The translations under genes were made by a program, and so were the position numbers. The notes under the pieces are model-generated. The model did no database searches. It saw nothing but the letters and a program-made list of their open reading frames with translations, and was not told where the DNA came from. Source: Seminavis robusta (lineage: Eukaryota > Bacillariophyta > Bacillariophyceae > Naviculales > Naviculaceae). From it: a DNA stretch of 64,000 nt. Each line of letters opens with the position of its first letter. The stretch's first letter is position 1. The stretch lies in assembly GCA_903772945.1 (NCBI GenBank), contig CAICTM010000006.1, positions 124,001-188,000 of the forward strand. Reading direction: 5' to 3'. Positions 29,909 to 39,213 of this stretch are shown here, one piece after another.

Positions 29909-32617
29909 TCATTTCATGGAGGCCAAGACAATGCATCCAACCGACCACGCAAGGCTGCCAACCAAAACAACTTCATCCATTTGAATACCACCCTCTTTAG
30001 ATGCCTTCAAATGAACACCCCTTTGAGGAACGTAGTTCGGTTGTTGCGTTCGATCAATAAACTCCACCCATTGGTATCCCTTCCAATACCCAACTTCATA
30101 CTTGCCCAAGTCTTGGGCATCGACTTTCTGCTTCAACCGCTCTTGCTTGTAAGAGACACATAGTGTCACACCCTTGGCCTCAAAGGCAGGACCCATGGCT
30201 TGAACTATTTGTTGAACCTTGTCGCAATCCCAATGCGCCGATGGTCCGATTCCACATTGACACAAGGCTGTCGTAAGAGACTCGTACTCCTGTTGCAGGT
30301 CCTTGGCATCCAATATCTCTTGGACTTGTGGTGGTACCTTCGACCCCAACTCGTTGCATTTCGCGAGCCCATTACCATCTTCTAGTAGTTCTTCCACGGC
30401 AACACCCTTGGGAAAGCGCACGGTGGCCTTGGTCGTCTGGAGGATCTGGGTGCTCAAGTTCCCAGCATTGTATGAAGGAACGTAGTCCTCGGCGACGGTC
30501 ACGTCAATGTACTCCAGCCAGTAATGGTTCGCCGATTCCGCGTGTCGTTCGCATAAGGCAAGCTTTAACCCCTTGGTGTCCAACCCAAGATTGGTGCTCA
30601 GTTCGTCCAGCGTATACAGCATCCTGACGATTGCCACTTTCCACCGTTCCTCGATAGATTTAGTTGTTAGTGTCGTGCCTGTGAGCGAGCTGGCATATTC
30701 GACACCGACTTCTTTCATTTGCTCCTTGCCCTGATCTTGTTGAATGATTTTGTCGGTCACAATAGAAATAGCCTGTTCCGCCGCCATTTCCTTGACCGTC
30801 AAGGGGTCCGGTAGGAGTGGTCCAAGGGCCTTGGCAATCTCTTCGTATGCTACGGACTTGCGTTCCAGCAGCTCCAGAACCTCCGGTGGGCACTCGTTCT
30901 CCAACTTGGCTTGCCCTCCTACAAACAGCTCCTGTATTTCCACACCCGCCACAGGAATGAAATGACGTCCGTCAAAGACGCTCCTTCTGGCCTGCACACC
31001 GTAGATTGGAACATAGGTTGGCGGTGCCACAGCCAAGTCGATGAACTCCAACCAGCAATTGGTCCCGCTGGCCCATTGGCTTTTGCAAAGGGCGACGTGG
31101 ATGCCCTTGTCGTGAAATTCACCTTGGAACTCATCCAGAATTGTTTGAATAGAGGAAATCTGCCAGTATCCCCACATGTCCTTGGCATGATGCTTGTTGT
31201 CTGTAAGGGCATCCACGAATTTGTCATACTCGGGACGAGCATCAGCCTTCTCCAGCAGAAGCTTCAATGCCTTTGGGCATTCTTGCTTGAGCGTATTGGT
31301 GCTCCCAAGCACTTCAATAGCAACTCCGGCGGGAGGGATGTGCATGCCCTGACCGATCTGGTTGGTATTGAGGACATTGTAGATCGGCGTGTAGCCGGTA
31401 CCGTCAATGGTCTCTTGATCCATAAACTCGATCCAGAACTCTCCTTTAGAGCGACAAAGAGCCAATCCAATGCCATTGGACGCGAAAACGGATTCGTATC
31501 GTTCCACAACTTCCAGGATCTTATCCAATGTGAGGGTGCTGCATGTTCCAATGTCATCTTCGAGTTGCTGGTAGTGTTGCTGCTGCAGACCCTTTTTCTC
31601 CAGCAACTCTTCCAAGCGTTTCTCATCTTGGCTTGTGTTGGCGCGAGAGAGCTCCTTGACTGCAACACCCTCGGGTACGAAGCGCCGATTCAAGAGCAAG
31701 GAAGCGTCGTACCGAGAGGCGTAATGGGTTGGGCCCTTTTCCAGGTCCACAAACTCCAGCCAGACCTTGCTGCTACTAACAAAGCTGGCTTCTTCCGCAC
31801 AGACCAAGACTTTAACACCAGCCTCTTCAAACTTTTGGTCAAAGGACTGCTCCGACACTGTTGTTAGGACATCTTTGTAGTCGAGTTTGGGTGCGGTGAA
31901 GCGAAAACTCTGGACGGTTTGTTTTATGGCTTCCATCAAGCTGGAACGGAGCGACACAAGGCCTCTGGTTTCCAACAGTTCCAGAAGGCTGCCCGTTGCT
32001 GGTGTCTGTTCTTCTTGGAGCAGTTTGGTTGGATCCAAGTTTTGGAGATGGACTCCCGAAGGCAGCATGAGCTTTTTTTGTTGCGCTGTGAGGGCCACGT
32101 CCCTTTCCGACTGGTAATCGGGAGCCGCCTCCAAGTCGACAAACTCCAGCCAGTCGTACTCAAAATTATCCTTCTGCGGCAGCCTTTGTGCACACACACA
32201 CACCTTGACGCCCTGAGCAGCAAAGCGCTCCGCAAAGCCACGTTCGCGCAATAACGCCACAATCTTTTGTGGGTCAAAGAGCATGAGCCATCTGATGTAA
32301 CACTCCGATACCACGGCTTGAATAAACTCATCGTACACGTCCAATGCCCCTTTTTGATCCAGCATCACATCCAAAGCCAAGGGGCAGTCGTCTTTTAGCC
32401 TGGCCTTGGGATCACCAAATTGTCCCAACTCTTCCACATGCACTCCCACGGGCGGCTCACCGCCAGGAAACAGAAGGTCCACGGGAAGATGACCTTTCTT
32501 GTCGCCACTTACACTCGACATTTTGCTGGATCCCCTGGCATTGCGGTTCAACTCAAACGTTCGAATGCCAGTGGATCCTCGCTTGATGGATCGCTCCAAG
32601 GAGGGTCGGGACGCCAT
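29909..32617 (-). CDS. Protein of six tandem copies of an unrecognised ~140-residue domain
   Basis: Single exon, 902 residues from ATG 32617 (context CGACCATGG). The frame continues 43 codons upstream only from a TTG. The body is six diverged repeats. Each has a strand such as VALCKSQ or VLVCAEE, then W-L/V-E-F-I/V-D, a short loop ending Y-V-P-x-Y-x-V, then F-x-P-x-G-V-x-V/I-E-E-L, an acidic E-C-P segment, and a Leu-rich helix with L-L-E-x-K. The W-x-E-F-x-D core occurs six times; the first copy is preceded by a half unit with VGVHVEELGQF. I know no family with this signature. No signal peptide, transmembrane helix or catalytic triad is evident. A fragment of this gene is copied at 44060-44152. 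Function unknown; it looks like a soluble modular binding protein. Confidence 0.72.
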   Translation of the reverse strand: MASRPSLERSIKRGSTGIRTFELNRNARGSSKMSSVSGDKKGHLPVDLLFPGGEPPVGVHVEELGQFGDPKARLKDDCPLALDVMLDQKGALDVYDEFIQAVVSECYIRWLMLFDPQKIVALLRERGFAERFAAQGVKVCVCAQRLPQKDNFEYDWLEFVDLEAAPDYQSERDVALTAQQKKLMLPSGVHLQNLDPTKLLQEEQTPATGSLLELLETRGLVSLRSSLMEAIKQTVQSFRFTAPKLDYKDVLTTVSEQSFDQKFEEAGVKVLVCAEEASFVSSSKVWLEFVDLEKGPTHYASRYDASLLLNRRFVPEGVAVKELSRANTSQDEKRLEELLEKKGLQQQHYQQLEDDIGTCSTLTLDKILEVVERYESVFASNGIGLALCRSKGEFWIEFMDQETIDGTGYTPIYNVLNTNQIGQGMHIPPAGVAIEVLGSTNTLKQECPKALKLLLEKADARPEYDKFVDALTDNKHHAKDMWGYWQISSIQTILDEFQGEFHDKGIHVALCKSQWASGTNCWLEFIDLAVAPPTYVPIYGVQARRSVFDGRHFIPVAGVEIQELFVGGQAKLENECPPEVLELLERKSVAYEEIAKALGPLLPDPLTVKEMAAEQAISIVTDKIIQQDQGKEQMKEVGVEYASSLTGTTLTTKSIEERWKVAIVRMLYTLDELSTNLGLDTKGLKLALCERHAESANHYWLEYIDVTVAEDYVPSYNAGNLSTQILQTTKATVRFPKGVAVEELLEDGNGLAKCNELGSKVPPQVQEILDAKDLQQEYESLTTALCQCGIGPSAHWDCDKVQQIVQAMGPAFEAKGVTLCVSYKQERLKQKVDAQDLGKYEVGYWKGYQWVEFIDRTQQPNYVPQRGVHLKASKEGGIQMDEVVLVGSLAWSVGCIVLASMK

Positions 32618-34311
32618 GGTCGACTTTTGCGGCTTGTTTTTCTTCTTCAGAGGGTGGTAGAGGGATAGTCTACTGGCTAGATAGCTTGGGGTAGTACCAA
32701 GTACAGTACTGGCTAGGAGGAGCAATAATAGAAATAAATGACCCAACTACTACATGTTCAGCACAACACGAAAGACCAAAAGTCCTCTTTCGAAAGAAGA
32801 GGAGGAGGCGAGGGAGAAAAGAATTTTGGGTTGGCATGAAAAGATCCACTCGGGAACGGGCAGTCCCTCTCGGGTGGCACCGATAGGGGATGAGCAAACC
32901 TCCTCATAGCACTAGCTAGATTGCATTGGTTAGGCAGCATGATACCGTATGGTGCTAGCTAGTACCTCCGTTGTTACCGGTACACTGACACAGATTGATC
33001 AACTGACTCAACTAACTAAAAAGACCGTTGAAAACTTAAAATGCTCATTTTTACCAGCAAATACGTTTAATTGGATTGGATTAGTTTGAATTGCATTGGA
33101 TTGGACTGGATTGGATTCAATTAGATCCAAAAATGTACTGTTATTTGTATAGTAAATACCAATTCAATGCAATGCAATCCAATCCAATTCAATGCAATCC
33201 AATCCAATTCAATGCAATCCAATCGAAAATAACCAGAAAAAGCCAAAAATTTGATTCCTTTTCGCCCAAACTGTACCTGGAGGGTAACGTACTAGTACCA
33301 TACTGTACAAGGACTTTCTTGGTACTGTGACCCAAACTATCAGTGTTACGGTATCGAGTAGAGTACACTACAGCGCTATAGCAACATTTGCTCATCCCCA
33401 TACCGTGTACCGGTACCAGTACCGGTACGAGTACAATACCATCCGGTACGGTATCTGGTACAAGAAGTTCAAATTTCGGACCCAACCTTTGGTCAGCTCT
33501 TGCTAGCCAGCTATCCGTAGCATCAATCATTCAGACGGGCTCAATTCAGACTTCACTATGGTTAGCTCCGTTGCTCCTCTGAAGACCAAAATCACATTGT
33601 CCATGAAAATCATACCACTCCCCTGCCCAACAGGTCTTGAAGAGAGGATCACCCTTGTCGGCACCATCACCAGGGCTAGCTAGCAGCGGGAGAAAATGTA
33701 GAACTGCTCATGGGGCAAGGCGTGAGAATCACAGCCCATGACGAAGGATTCCTCGACGTGAAGAATACCGTAGCACCCCTCATCCTACACCTGCCGCGTC
33801 CAAAATCCCTGTGACATGTAGGGAAAACCAAAAAGTGCATCATACGGTACACAAGTCTTTGGGTTCGTCTGATCTGTCGCCATCATCGTTAGCTAACGGT
33901 ACGGGGCGCCATCTATATCATTGCTGCTGGAACGAATCGAATGATCAATCGTCCAACACATATGATTCAATCATTCCTCATGGATCGTCATCTAATAGCT
34001 CTACTGGTTCAACCTGCATTCCGTCTACAGGATATTTTCAATTCTCAAGGCTCCAATTTCTCTGTGTGTAACAATATCCACTTCAACATCAATATTGGGA
34101 CTAGAGATAGTCCTATCTAGAGAATTCCCGTCCGCCCCCGAGACCAACCAATGAACTTTGGTTCGATCGATCAATCAATCGATCCATTCTGATTGTTCAT
34201 TCAATGATCAATCGTCCAACACATATGATTCAATCATTCCTCATCGATCGTCATCTAATAGCTCTACTGTTTCAACCTGCATTCCGTCTACAGGATATTT
34301 ATTCTCTATTT
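32618..34311. other. Repeat-rich intergenic region
   Basis: 1.7 kb with no gene. 33063-33225 is a (T)CCAATCC/GGATTGGA-type array in both orientations. GTACCGGTACC-like palindromes occur at 33406-33430. A direct repeat (33941-34037 and 34204-34300) is listed separately. Confidence 0.55.
33941..34300. repeat. 97-bp direct repeat, two copies
   Basis: Copies at 33941-34037 and 34204-34300 differ at about two positions over 97 bases, with a constant offset of 263. Flanks are different, so this is a local non-coding duplication just downstream of the zinc-ribbon gene. Confidence 0.85.
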
Positions 34312-35286
34312 CTACCCCGACTCTTGCCACATTTTTCCACATTGATTGCATTGATATTTGAGAATGACATCATCATTGGACCGATCACCACTCCCCCAAA
34401 CTTCTCCCTTGCGTACATCTTGATTGCGACTGGTAACGTTACCGAGACTGGACACGTTGGTACTTCCACACGAACACGTGGCATCGACCGTGTCGTCCTC
34501 CATACGAATGGGTTTGGTTTTGACTGACGGACTGGGATCGTCCATGACGGCATTCCAAATGGACTTTCGCGTGGGTTCTCGTCGTTTGGACGTATCAAGT
34601 GCGGCTCGTTTCATGCGTGCCAATTGTGTGGCTTGGAGTTTGGCTTGTTCTTGTTGTGTTTTGCGAAGACGTTCTGGTACCGGTACATGCCGTAAGAATC
34701 CTCCTTGCGGTGGTGGTTGCTTTCGTTTTTTCTTGGTGTTGCGATGGAGATCGTGGAGAATGGCGAGAGGATCTTGAGCGGGGGGTGCCTTGCGTGGATT
34801 TTTACTAGCAGTTGTTGTTGGAGCAATGTTCAATGATTCCTGTGCCAATTCTTGTTGGAGTTGAACAAATGCTTCGGCAAACAAGTCTTGCACTCCATTA
34901 TTGTTGACTTGCTGTTGGACCGTGTCGGCATCGTGGACGTTGACGAATTCCCCTCCTTCGTGAACGGCCATGGTGGTGTAGTAATGCAGTAGACATAAGG
35001 GTTTCTTTTTGCGTCGGTCTTGTTGTTCTTTGGTTTGGACAACCATGCGTACTGTTAGAGCGGCCGGTTGAATTCCACACACGGCACAGAGTGTTCGCTT
35101 CTTCTTCTTTGAAGTACTTGTATTGACATTGCTCTTCTTCATGAACGACTTGGCGGAATTCTTGTCGCCATTGTCATTCACAGTGTCCGCCCATTGTAGT
35201 TTCTTCTTCTCCTGTTGTTGGTCTTGCTCGTCGTCTGGGTTTGTTGGCTTTTTCAAAGCCGACCTTACAGGATGTATCGTGGCCAT
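34312..35286 (-). CDS. Protein with N-terminal Cys cluster and C-terminal TFIIS-like zinc ribbon
   Basis: Single exon, 324 residues from ATG 35286. A Lys/Gln-rich start is followed by C-A-V-C-G and PLCLLHYY (about residues 65-105), a possible zinc-binding knuckle. The middle is helical and Gln-rich with basic segments. The C-terminal 55 residues carry C-S-C-G-S-x-N-V, then KGEVWG-x-x-D, then YQCNQCGKMW. This is two Cys pairs spaced as in TFIIS-type zinc ribbons, where the DE-like hairpin is replaced by G-E-V-W-G. Such ribbons bind nucleic acid or RNA polymerase. Likely nuclear from the basic stretches. I cannot place it in a named family. Confidence 0.72.
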   Translation of the reverse strand: MATIHPVRSALKKPTNPDDEQDQQQEKKKLQWADTVNDNGDKNSAKSFMKKSNVNTSTSKKKKRTLCAVCGIQPAALTVRMVVQTKEQQDRRKKKPLCLLHYYTTMAVHEGGEFVNVHDADTVQQQVNNNGVQDLFAEAFVQLQQELAQESLNIAPTTTASKNPRKAPPAQDPLAILHDLHRNTKKKRKQPPPQGGFLRHVPVPERLRKTQQEQAKLQATQLARMKRAALDTSKRREPTRKSIWNAVMDDPSPSVKTKPIRMEDDTVDATCSCGSTNVSSLGNVTSRNQDVRKGEVWGSGDRSNDDVILKYQCNQCGKMWQESG

Positions 35287-36401
35287 GGTCGATAACTTTG
35301 AGAGCTGGTTTGTGCTGTTGCCATTCTCCTCGTTGTGTATATATATAATAAATTAATAAATAAATAAATAAATAACTATAAAGGGGATTACGTGAAAGGA
35401 ACGTACTGTGCTGAACCCAACTGAACCGACAAAAACTGAGAATTACTGAATTCAGTAAATTCAGGTAATTTCAGGAAATTTGAAATACTGACGGTTTCGA
35501 AATTTACTGAAATTTACTGAATCACACTTAACCCAACTGAATCGAATCGAATCGAATCGAATCAGTCACAAATTTGTAGCAAAGCTCTCACCAAACAAAG
35601 ACGTCACACCCACAGCCACACACACTCTACACAAAACTGACTCATCAATTCATCTGTTGTTGTCGACAACACAAACAAACCCACCTCCACCTCCACAACC
35701 ACTCATCTCTTGTTCGCAACGTTGGACGAACGGCCGTCATCGTCGTCGTCGTCGTCAACCACTCCACAACGCGAGCAGCGCTGCTGTCGGCCGTGCCGTT
35801 CTCAGCAGCAGCCTGAGCAGCAACAACAATAAATAGATATTCCCACAATCGTCTTGAGAGAGGCAAGAAGCCAAGAGGACAGAATTGGAGGCATGGGCAG
35901 CAGTAGCAGCCTAGGCATTAGTATCCGATCTCTTGATTGGCTCTGACAACATCACAATGATGATGTTGTCAGTATTCGCTCAGCTACAAATTCCACCGAC
36001 TCCAAGGATTCTGTTTTCGGTACGCGACGGCTATGACAAGAGGATGGACAGCCAACAGTGTTAGCTCTGGGTGGTTTCGAGAGAAGCCGTCCTTAGATGG
36101 TTCCTACTCAGAGCAACAACTGTCGTCCTTTCGACCATCTACCAACGCAGTGCCAATACAGATTTTGGCAAGTGACGAAGAAACCTCAAGAATCGAAACT
36201 CAACCAGAGTCGTTGCCTCTCTGATGGACAGTTGCGCTAGGGTCTGTGACTTTTAGCCGCTGGATTGGATGTAGGCTCACATGGGAGGGGAATAGAGTGC
36301 CACTTCCGCTACCATTCCACCATCTACCGTTACCGATCTGTTGTTGCCAGCTGCTCCTGTGTTTGATGCCGCCTTCGGGCTACGCCGGAGGCTATTTCAT
36401 T
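35287..36401. other. Intergenic with simple repeats and an inverted repeat
   Basis: TAAATAAA array at 35347-35375, a block rich in ATTTACTGAA/TTCAGTAA at 35430-35525, (GAATC)n at 35540-35560, and a (CGT)n run near 35740-35752. A 12-bp inverted repeat lies at 35943-35954/35961-35972 (CTGACAACATCA and complement). A 63-codon frame at 36033-36224 has no motif. No gene supported. Confidence 0.5.
35943..35972. repeat. Short hairpin, 12-bp arms
   Basis: CTGACAACATCA (35943-35954) and its exact complement TGATGTTGTCAG (35961-35972) around a 6-base loop. Not followed by a T run, so not a bacterial-type terminator. Confidence 0.7.
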
Positions 36402-36611
36402 TTATTTTTCTCCCGTCCATAGGCACAAGCGCTCGATCCATCGATCGCCTTGAAATGTGAAGTCGCCCTGGTTTGCCTTTAGCCTATCGTTCATCCATGT
36501 AGCTCCACTGAAGGTTCTCTCTGTATCCCCGTTACTGTTGGGCAATGACAAGACGATGCAAGCAAGAGGATACAAAATATGAGAGGAAACGGCAAGTTTC
36601 GAAATTCGAGT
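36402..36611 (-). pseudogene. hAT transposase C-terminal (dimerisation) fragment
   Basis: A minus-strand open stretch of about 70 codons ending at stop 36402, without a start codon. It reads HILYPLACIVLSLPNSNGD, then TERTFSGATWMNDRLKANQ and RWIERLCLWTG. The Y-P-x-L-A, L-S-x-P-x-S, E-R-x-F-S and R-L pattern is the hAT family C-terminal dimerisation domain (PF05699). The rest of the transposase is missing: upstream the frame runs straight into the GGTAACC repeats. A deletion derivative of a hAT DNA transposon. Confidence 0.6.
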
Positions 36612-36839
36612 AACCGAATGGGTAACCAGTTTGATAACCGGTAACCGGTCGTAAAGTAGCCGGTAACCGGTCCAAAAGTAACCAGTCGAAAACGACTAGG
36701 TTACCGGTTACCGGTTGAGTAACCGTTTATCGCGAGGTGCCGGTTGCCGGTTACCGGTTACGTAACCAAATCGAAATCGAACAACCGGTAACCAAATGGC
36801 AAATAACCAGTAACCAAAAGAACTGGTTAGCGAACCCTG
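36612..36839. repeat. GGTAACCGGT inverted-repeat cluster, likely hAT subterminal end
   Basis: Over 200 bases hold more than ten GGTAACC/GGTTACC words in both orientations, several fused as GGTTACCGGTTACCGG. The block ends at 36839 with CGAACCCTG, i.e. CAGGGTTCG when reversed, a CAGGG start typical of hAT termini. Joined to the hAT transposase fragment on its left, it looks like the 5' end of the same internally deleted element. The other end was not found. Confidence 0.5.
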
Positions 36840-37139
36840 CATTGAATAGGCAACAGGCGGCTACACCACAACACACAAGAGAGTGGATCCTCCGACCAGA
36901 TTCATCCCTCCTTGTTATATCCTACTGTTTTGGTGCTGATTCCTGTGTAGGTACCCATTTTTCTGTATGTGCAAATCAATGACTTGGTGGATTTGGCCAA
37001 GTCAACTTGGTCTTCTACCGACCATATGATTGTATTAGATAGATCGTACCCATTACACTAGTAGAGACCTTGTTGATTCAATAGGTAACCTAGCACGTGG
37101 TTGGGATGTGCTTCCCAAAGTCGACCAGAGGTTCCCAAT
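36840..37139. other. Spacer between hAT remnant and Harbinger element
   Basis: 300 bases without coding signal. Confidence 0.4.
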
Positions 37140-37142
37140 TCA

Positions 37143-37180
37143 AGCCGACCCTATCCGCACACGGTACACGTTACACGGTA
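37143..37180 (+). repeat. Left terminal inverted repeat of the Harbinger-like element
   Basis: 38 bases, AGCCGACCCTATCCGCACAC onward, ending ACACGGTA. Three mismatches to the right repeat. Preceded by target duplicate TCA. Confidence 0.9.
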
Positions 37181-37422
37181 CCATAAATCTACCGTGTCCG
37201 TGCGGCACCGGACCAAATGGACACATGGTATCGGTACAATCTTTCAATCACAAAGTGGCACTCGGTATCCAATCAGATTGCACCAAGCAATGATGTAGCA
37301 GATCTTTTTTGCATGAATTACGTACTCCCAATATTATTATTACATAGATACGATCTTGTTTCATTGCCACTATTGCAATAGCATCGCTAGTAGAGTCGTT
37401 GTTGTTAGTTGGGCTAGTGACC

Positions 37423-39180
37423 ATGGCAGGTGCCGCCGCCAAGTTCGCTGACTACCTGGTCCAGGAGTGTAGGTCAATGGTGGCTACACAATGCGGGGAA
37501 ATTTGCATGGCTGACAAAGCAGACGGAAAGGATCTTGATGGACAAAAGGAATTGATGGGAAAATGCTTCCATGGATCGGCTGGCTATGGTTCGTGCTTAA
37601 CCAATTTGATTGAAGGGAAGGGCGATTATGCATCGCTGTATGACCGTATGGCAATTGAGAACAATCGAGAAGGAAATGAGCTTCGGAAAGATGGCTACTC
37701 GCTGATTCTGCGAGACCTGGTTTCCTGTGATGAGGGTAAGTTCAAGCCGCGGAACATTTGTTGCCAGGATAGATTCTCATTCAATGTTGCACTTGCAGCA
37801 ACCACATTCTATGTCCACTCTAGAGGCTTTACGCGAGAGGCACTGGCCAAGACAAAAGGAGAACTTATTCAGGGAAGAAACGTCTATGATAGAGGCAACA
37901 GATGCATCGCCAACTACAAAACTGCTCTCAAATACCACGACGAATTTTGTCCAAAGTCTTCTCCAGAACCGTATCCTTCTGGTAAAGGCTTGGATGATAT
38001 ATTGATGTATGTTCGACAGAAAATGTATATGTTGCTCAAGGGGGCAAAGAACAAAGATGGCGCAAGACGTGTGAAGAAAGATGCGGACAGTTTCACTGCA
38101 GAAGAAATGCCTGAGAAGTACATGTTCGAAGGGTATATGGTGTTTGTCTTGTGGGGACCAAAAGCTCTCTGTGGCAAGACTCTGAGTTGCCTATCAGAGG
38201 ATGGAAAGAAAGTCGAGAAGGTTGGACGAGCTGCCATCAGAGAGAAGGAACTCAAGATTAAGCAACTTGAACGTTCAAGCAATGAAGGCGGCACTGGTCC
38301 CTTCAACAGAGGACTGGCTGTCAAAGACAAATTTGCTTGTGCCTCACTTGCTATGTCAGAACACAAAGCGGCGACAAGAAACGTTAGAGATCTTCTCTAC
38401 CACAACAATTTGTCTGAGACGAACTGTCTTACCCAGCTTGGTCATCTTAACAATATGATTGATAGAGCAGAGAGACGCAAGAACGACAGAGAAGTTTCGC
38501 TTCTCGAAAAGAGAAAGGATGCGCTTTTTGACAAACTTGACAGTTTGAGCAAAAGAAAGGCTGAACTCGAAGCCCAGAGTGATCAGCTTGTGAAGAGAGC
38601 AAAGCTTCCCCAAACGCAGGCACTGTATGAATCTATGGGTATCTTTGCTGTGCCCAAAGACGTGGATGTAGCCACAAAGCCAACTGTGGATGAAGACTCT
38701 ACACTCACGAACAAAACTCCAAGCAAGCAACTTCGCAAACTGCCATCGCATTGTTCTCAGTTGTCGGGAGCTGGTGAGGAGGAGGATGACGATGACGACG
38801 ATGATGGTGAGGTTGAGTTTGTTCAGGAAGTGGTGCCCCGTTCTGAAAAGGCTATTGGCATAGACAACCCGGAAGACGAGATAGATGAGCCCTTTGTTGT
38901 TGTCAATCCTCCATTCACTGGTGTCGCGGCAAGGCTTCCGCCAGATGCACAGGCAGTACTGTTGCGTCTTCGTCAAAAAGAAGCAGCTGGTATCCCAATT
39001 GGTGATCCAACTTTCTACGAACAACAGACCATGGTTGCTTGTGCCGAAATGCAACAAGGCCGAGATGGTGTTGGTCATATCAGCTATGAGCCAGGCAGCG
39101 TTTATTATGCCAATAAAGCACAAGCTGACGATCTTAATGCTGCCTCCGCCAAGACATATTACATGCAAGAAGAGGATTAA
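37423..39180 (+). CDS. Harbinger-associated second ORF, no Myb domain recognised
   Basis: 585 residues from ATG 37423 in strong context (GACCATGGC); an extra eight codons upstream lack an ATG. The N-terminal 200 residues contain several Cys (CRSM, QCGEICMADK, CFHGSAGYGSCL, NICCQDR) that could form a zinc site or a new fold. GYMVFVLWGPKALCGKTLSC follows, then a long coiled coil at about 270-400 (EKRKDALFDKLDSLSKRKAE). An acidic run of Asp/Glu lies near residue 458 and a short Tyr-rich tail ends the protein. Canonical Harbingers encode a Myb/SANT-like DNA-binding partner of the transposase; I see no Myb Trp pattern here. By position it should be that partner, but with an unfamiliar DNA-binding region. 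Confidence 0.75.
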   Translation: MAGAAAKFADYLVQECRSMVATQCGEICMADKADGKDLDGQKELMGKCFHGSAGYGSCLTNLIEGKGDYASLYDRMAIENNREGNELRKDGYSLILRDLVSCDEGKFKPRNICCQDRFSFNVALAATTFYVHSRGFTREALAKTKGELIQGRNVYDRGNRCIANYKTALKYHDEFCPKSSPEPYPSGKGLDDILMYVRQKMYMLLKGAKNKDGARRVKKDADSFTAEEMPEKYMFEGYMVFVLWGPKALCGKTLSCLSEDGKKVEKVGRAAIREKELKIKQLERSSNEGGTGPFNRGLAVKDKFACASLAMSEHKAATRNVRDLLYHNNLSETNCLTQLGHLNNMIDRAERRKNDREVSLLEKRKDALFDKLDSLSKRKAELEAQSDQLVKRAKLPQTQALYESMGIFAVPKDVDVATKPTVDEDSTLTNKTPSKQLRKLPSHCSQLSGAGEEEDDDDDDDGEVEFVQEVVPRSEKAIGIDNPEDEIDEPFVVVNPPFTGVAARLPPDAQAVLLRLRQKEAAGIPIGDPTFYEQQTMVACAEMQQGRDGVGHISYEPGSVYYANKAQADDLNAASAKTYYMQEED

Positions 39181-39213
39181 TAGCCAGCAATTAAAGTAAA
39201 AAAGCTTTCCTTA

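Noticed and set aside
32618-32746. N-terminal extension of the six-repeat protein that looks like a signal peptide (LLLLLLASTVLG)
   Set aside because: Starts only at TTG and contains no ATG before 32617, which has the better context.
35943-35972. Hairpin as a terminator
   Set aside because: No T-run and eukaryotic context; not next to a gene end.
38356-39168. 270-codon minus-strand frame opposite the Harbinger accessory ORF
   Set aside because: Antisense of a good coding frame, hydrophobic composition typical of complement reading, and no ATG-supported gene.
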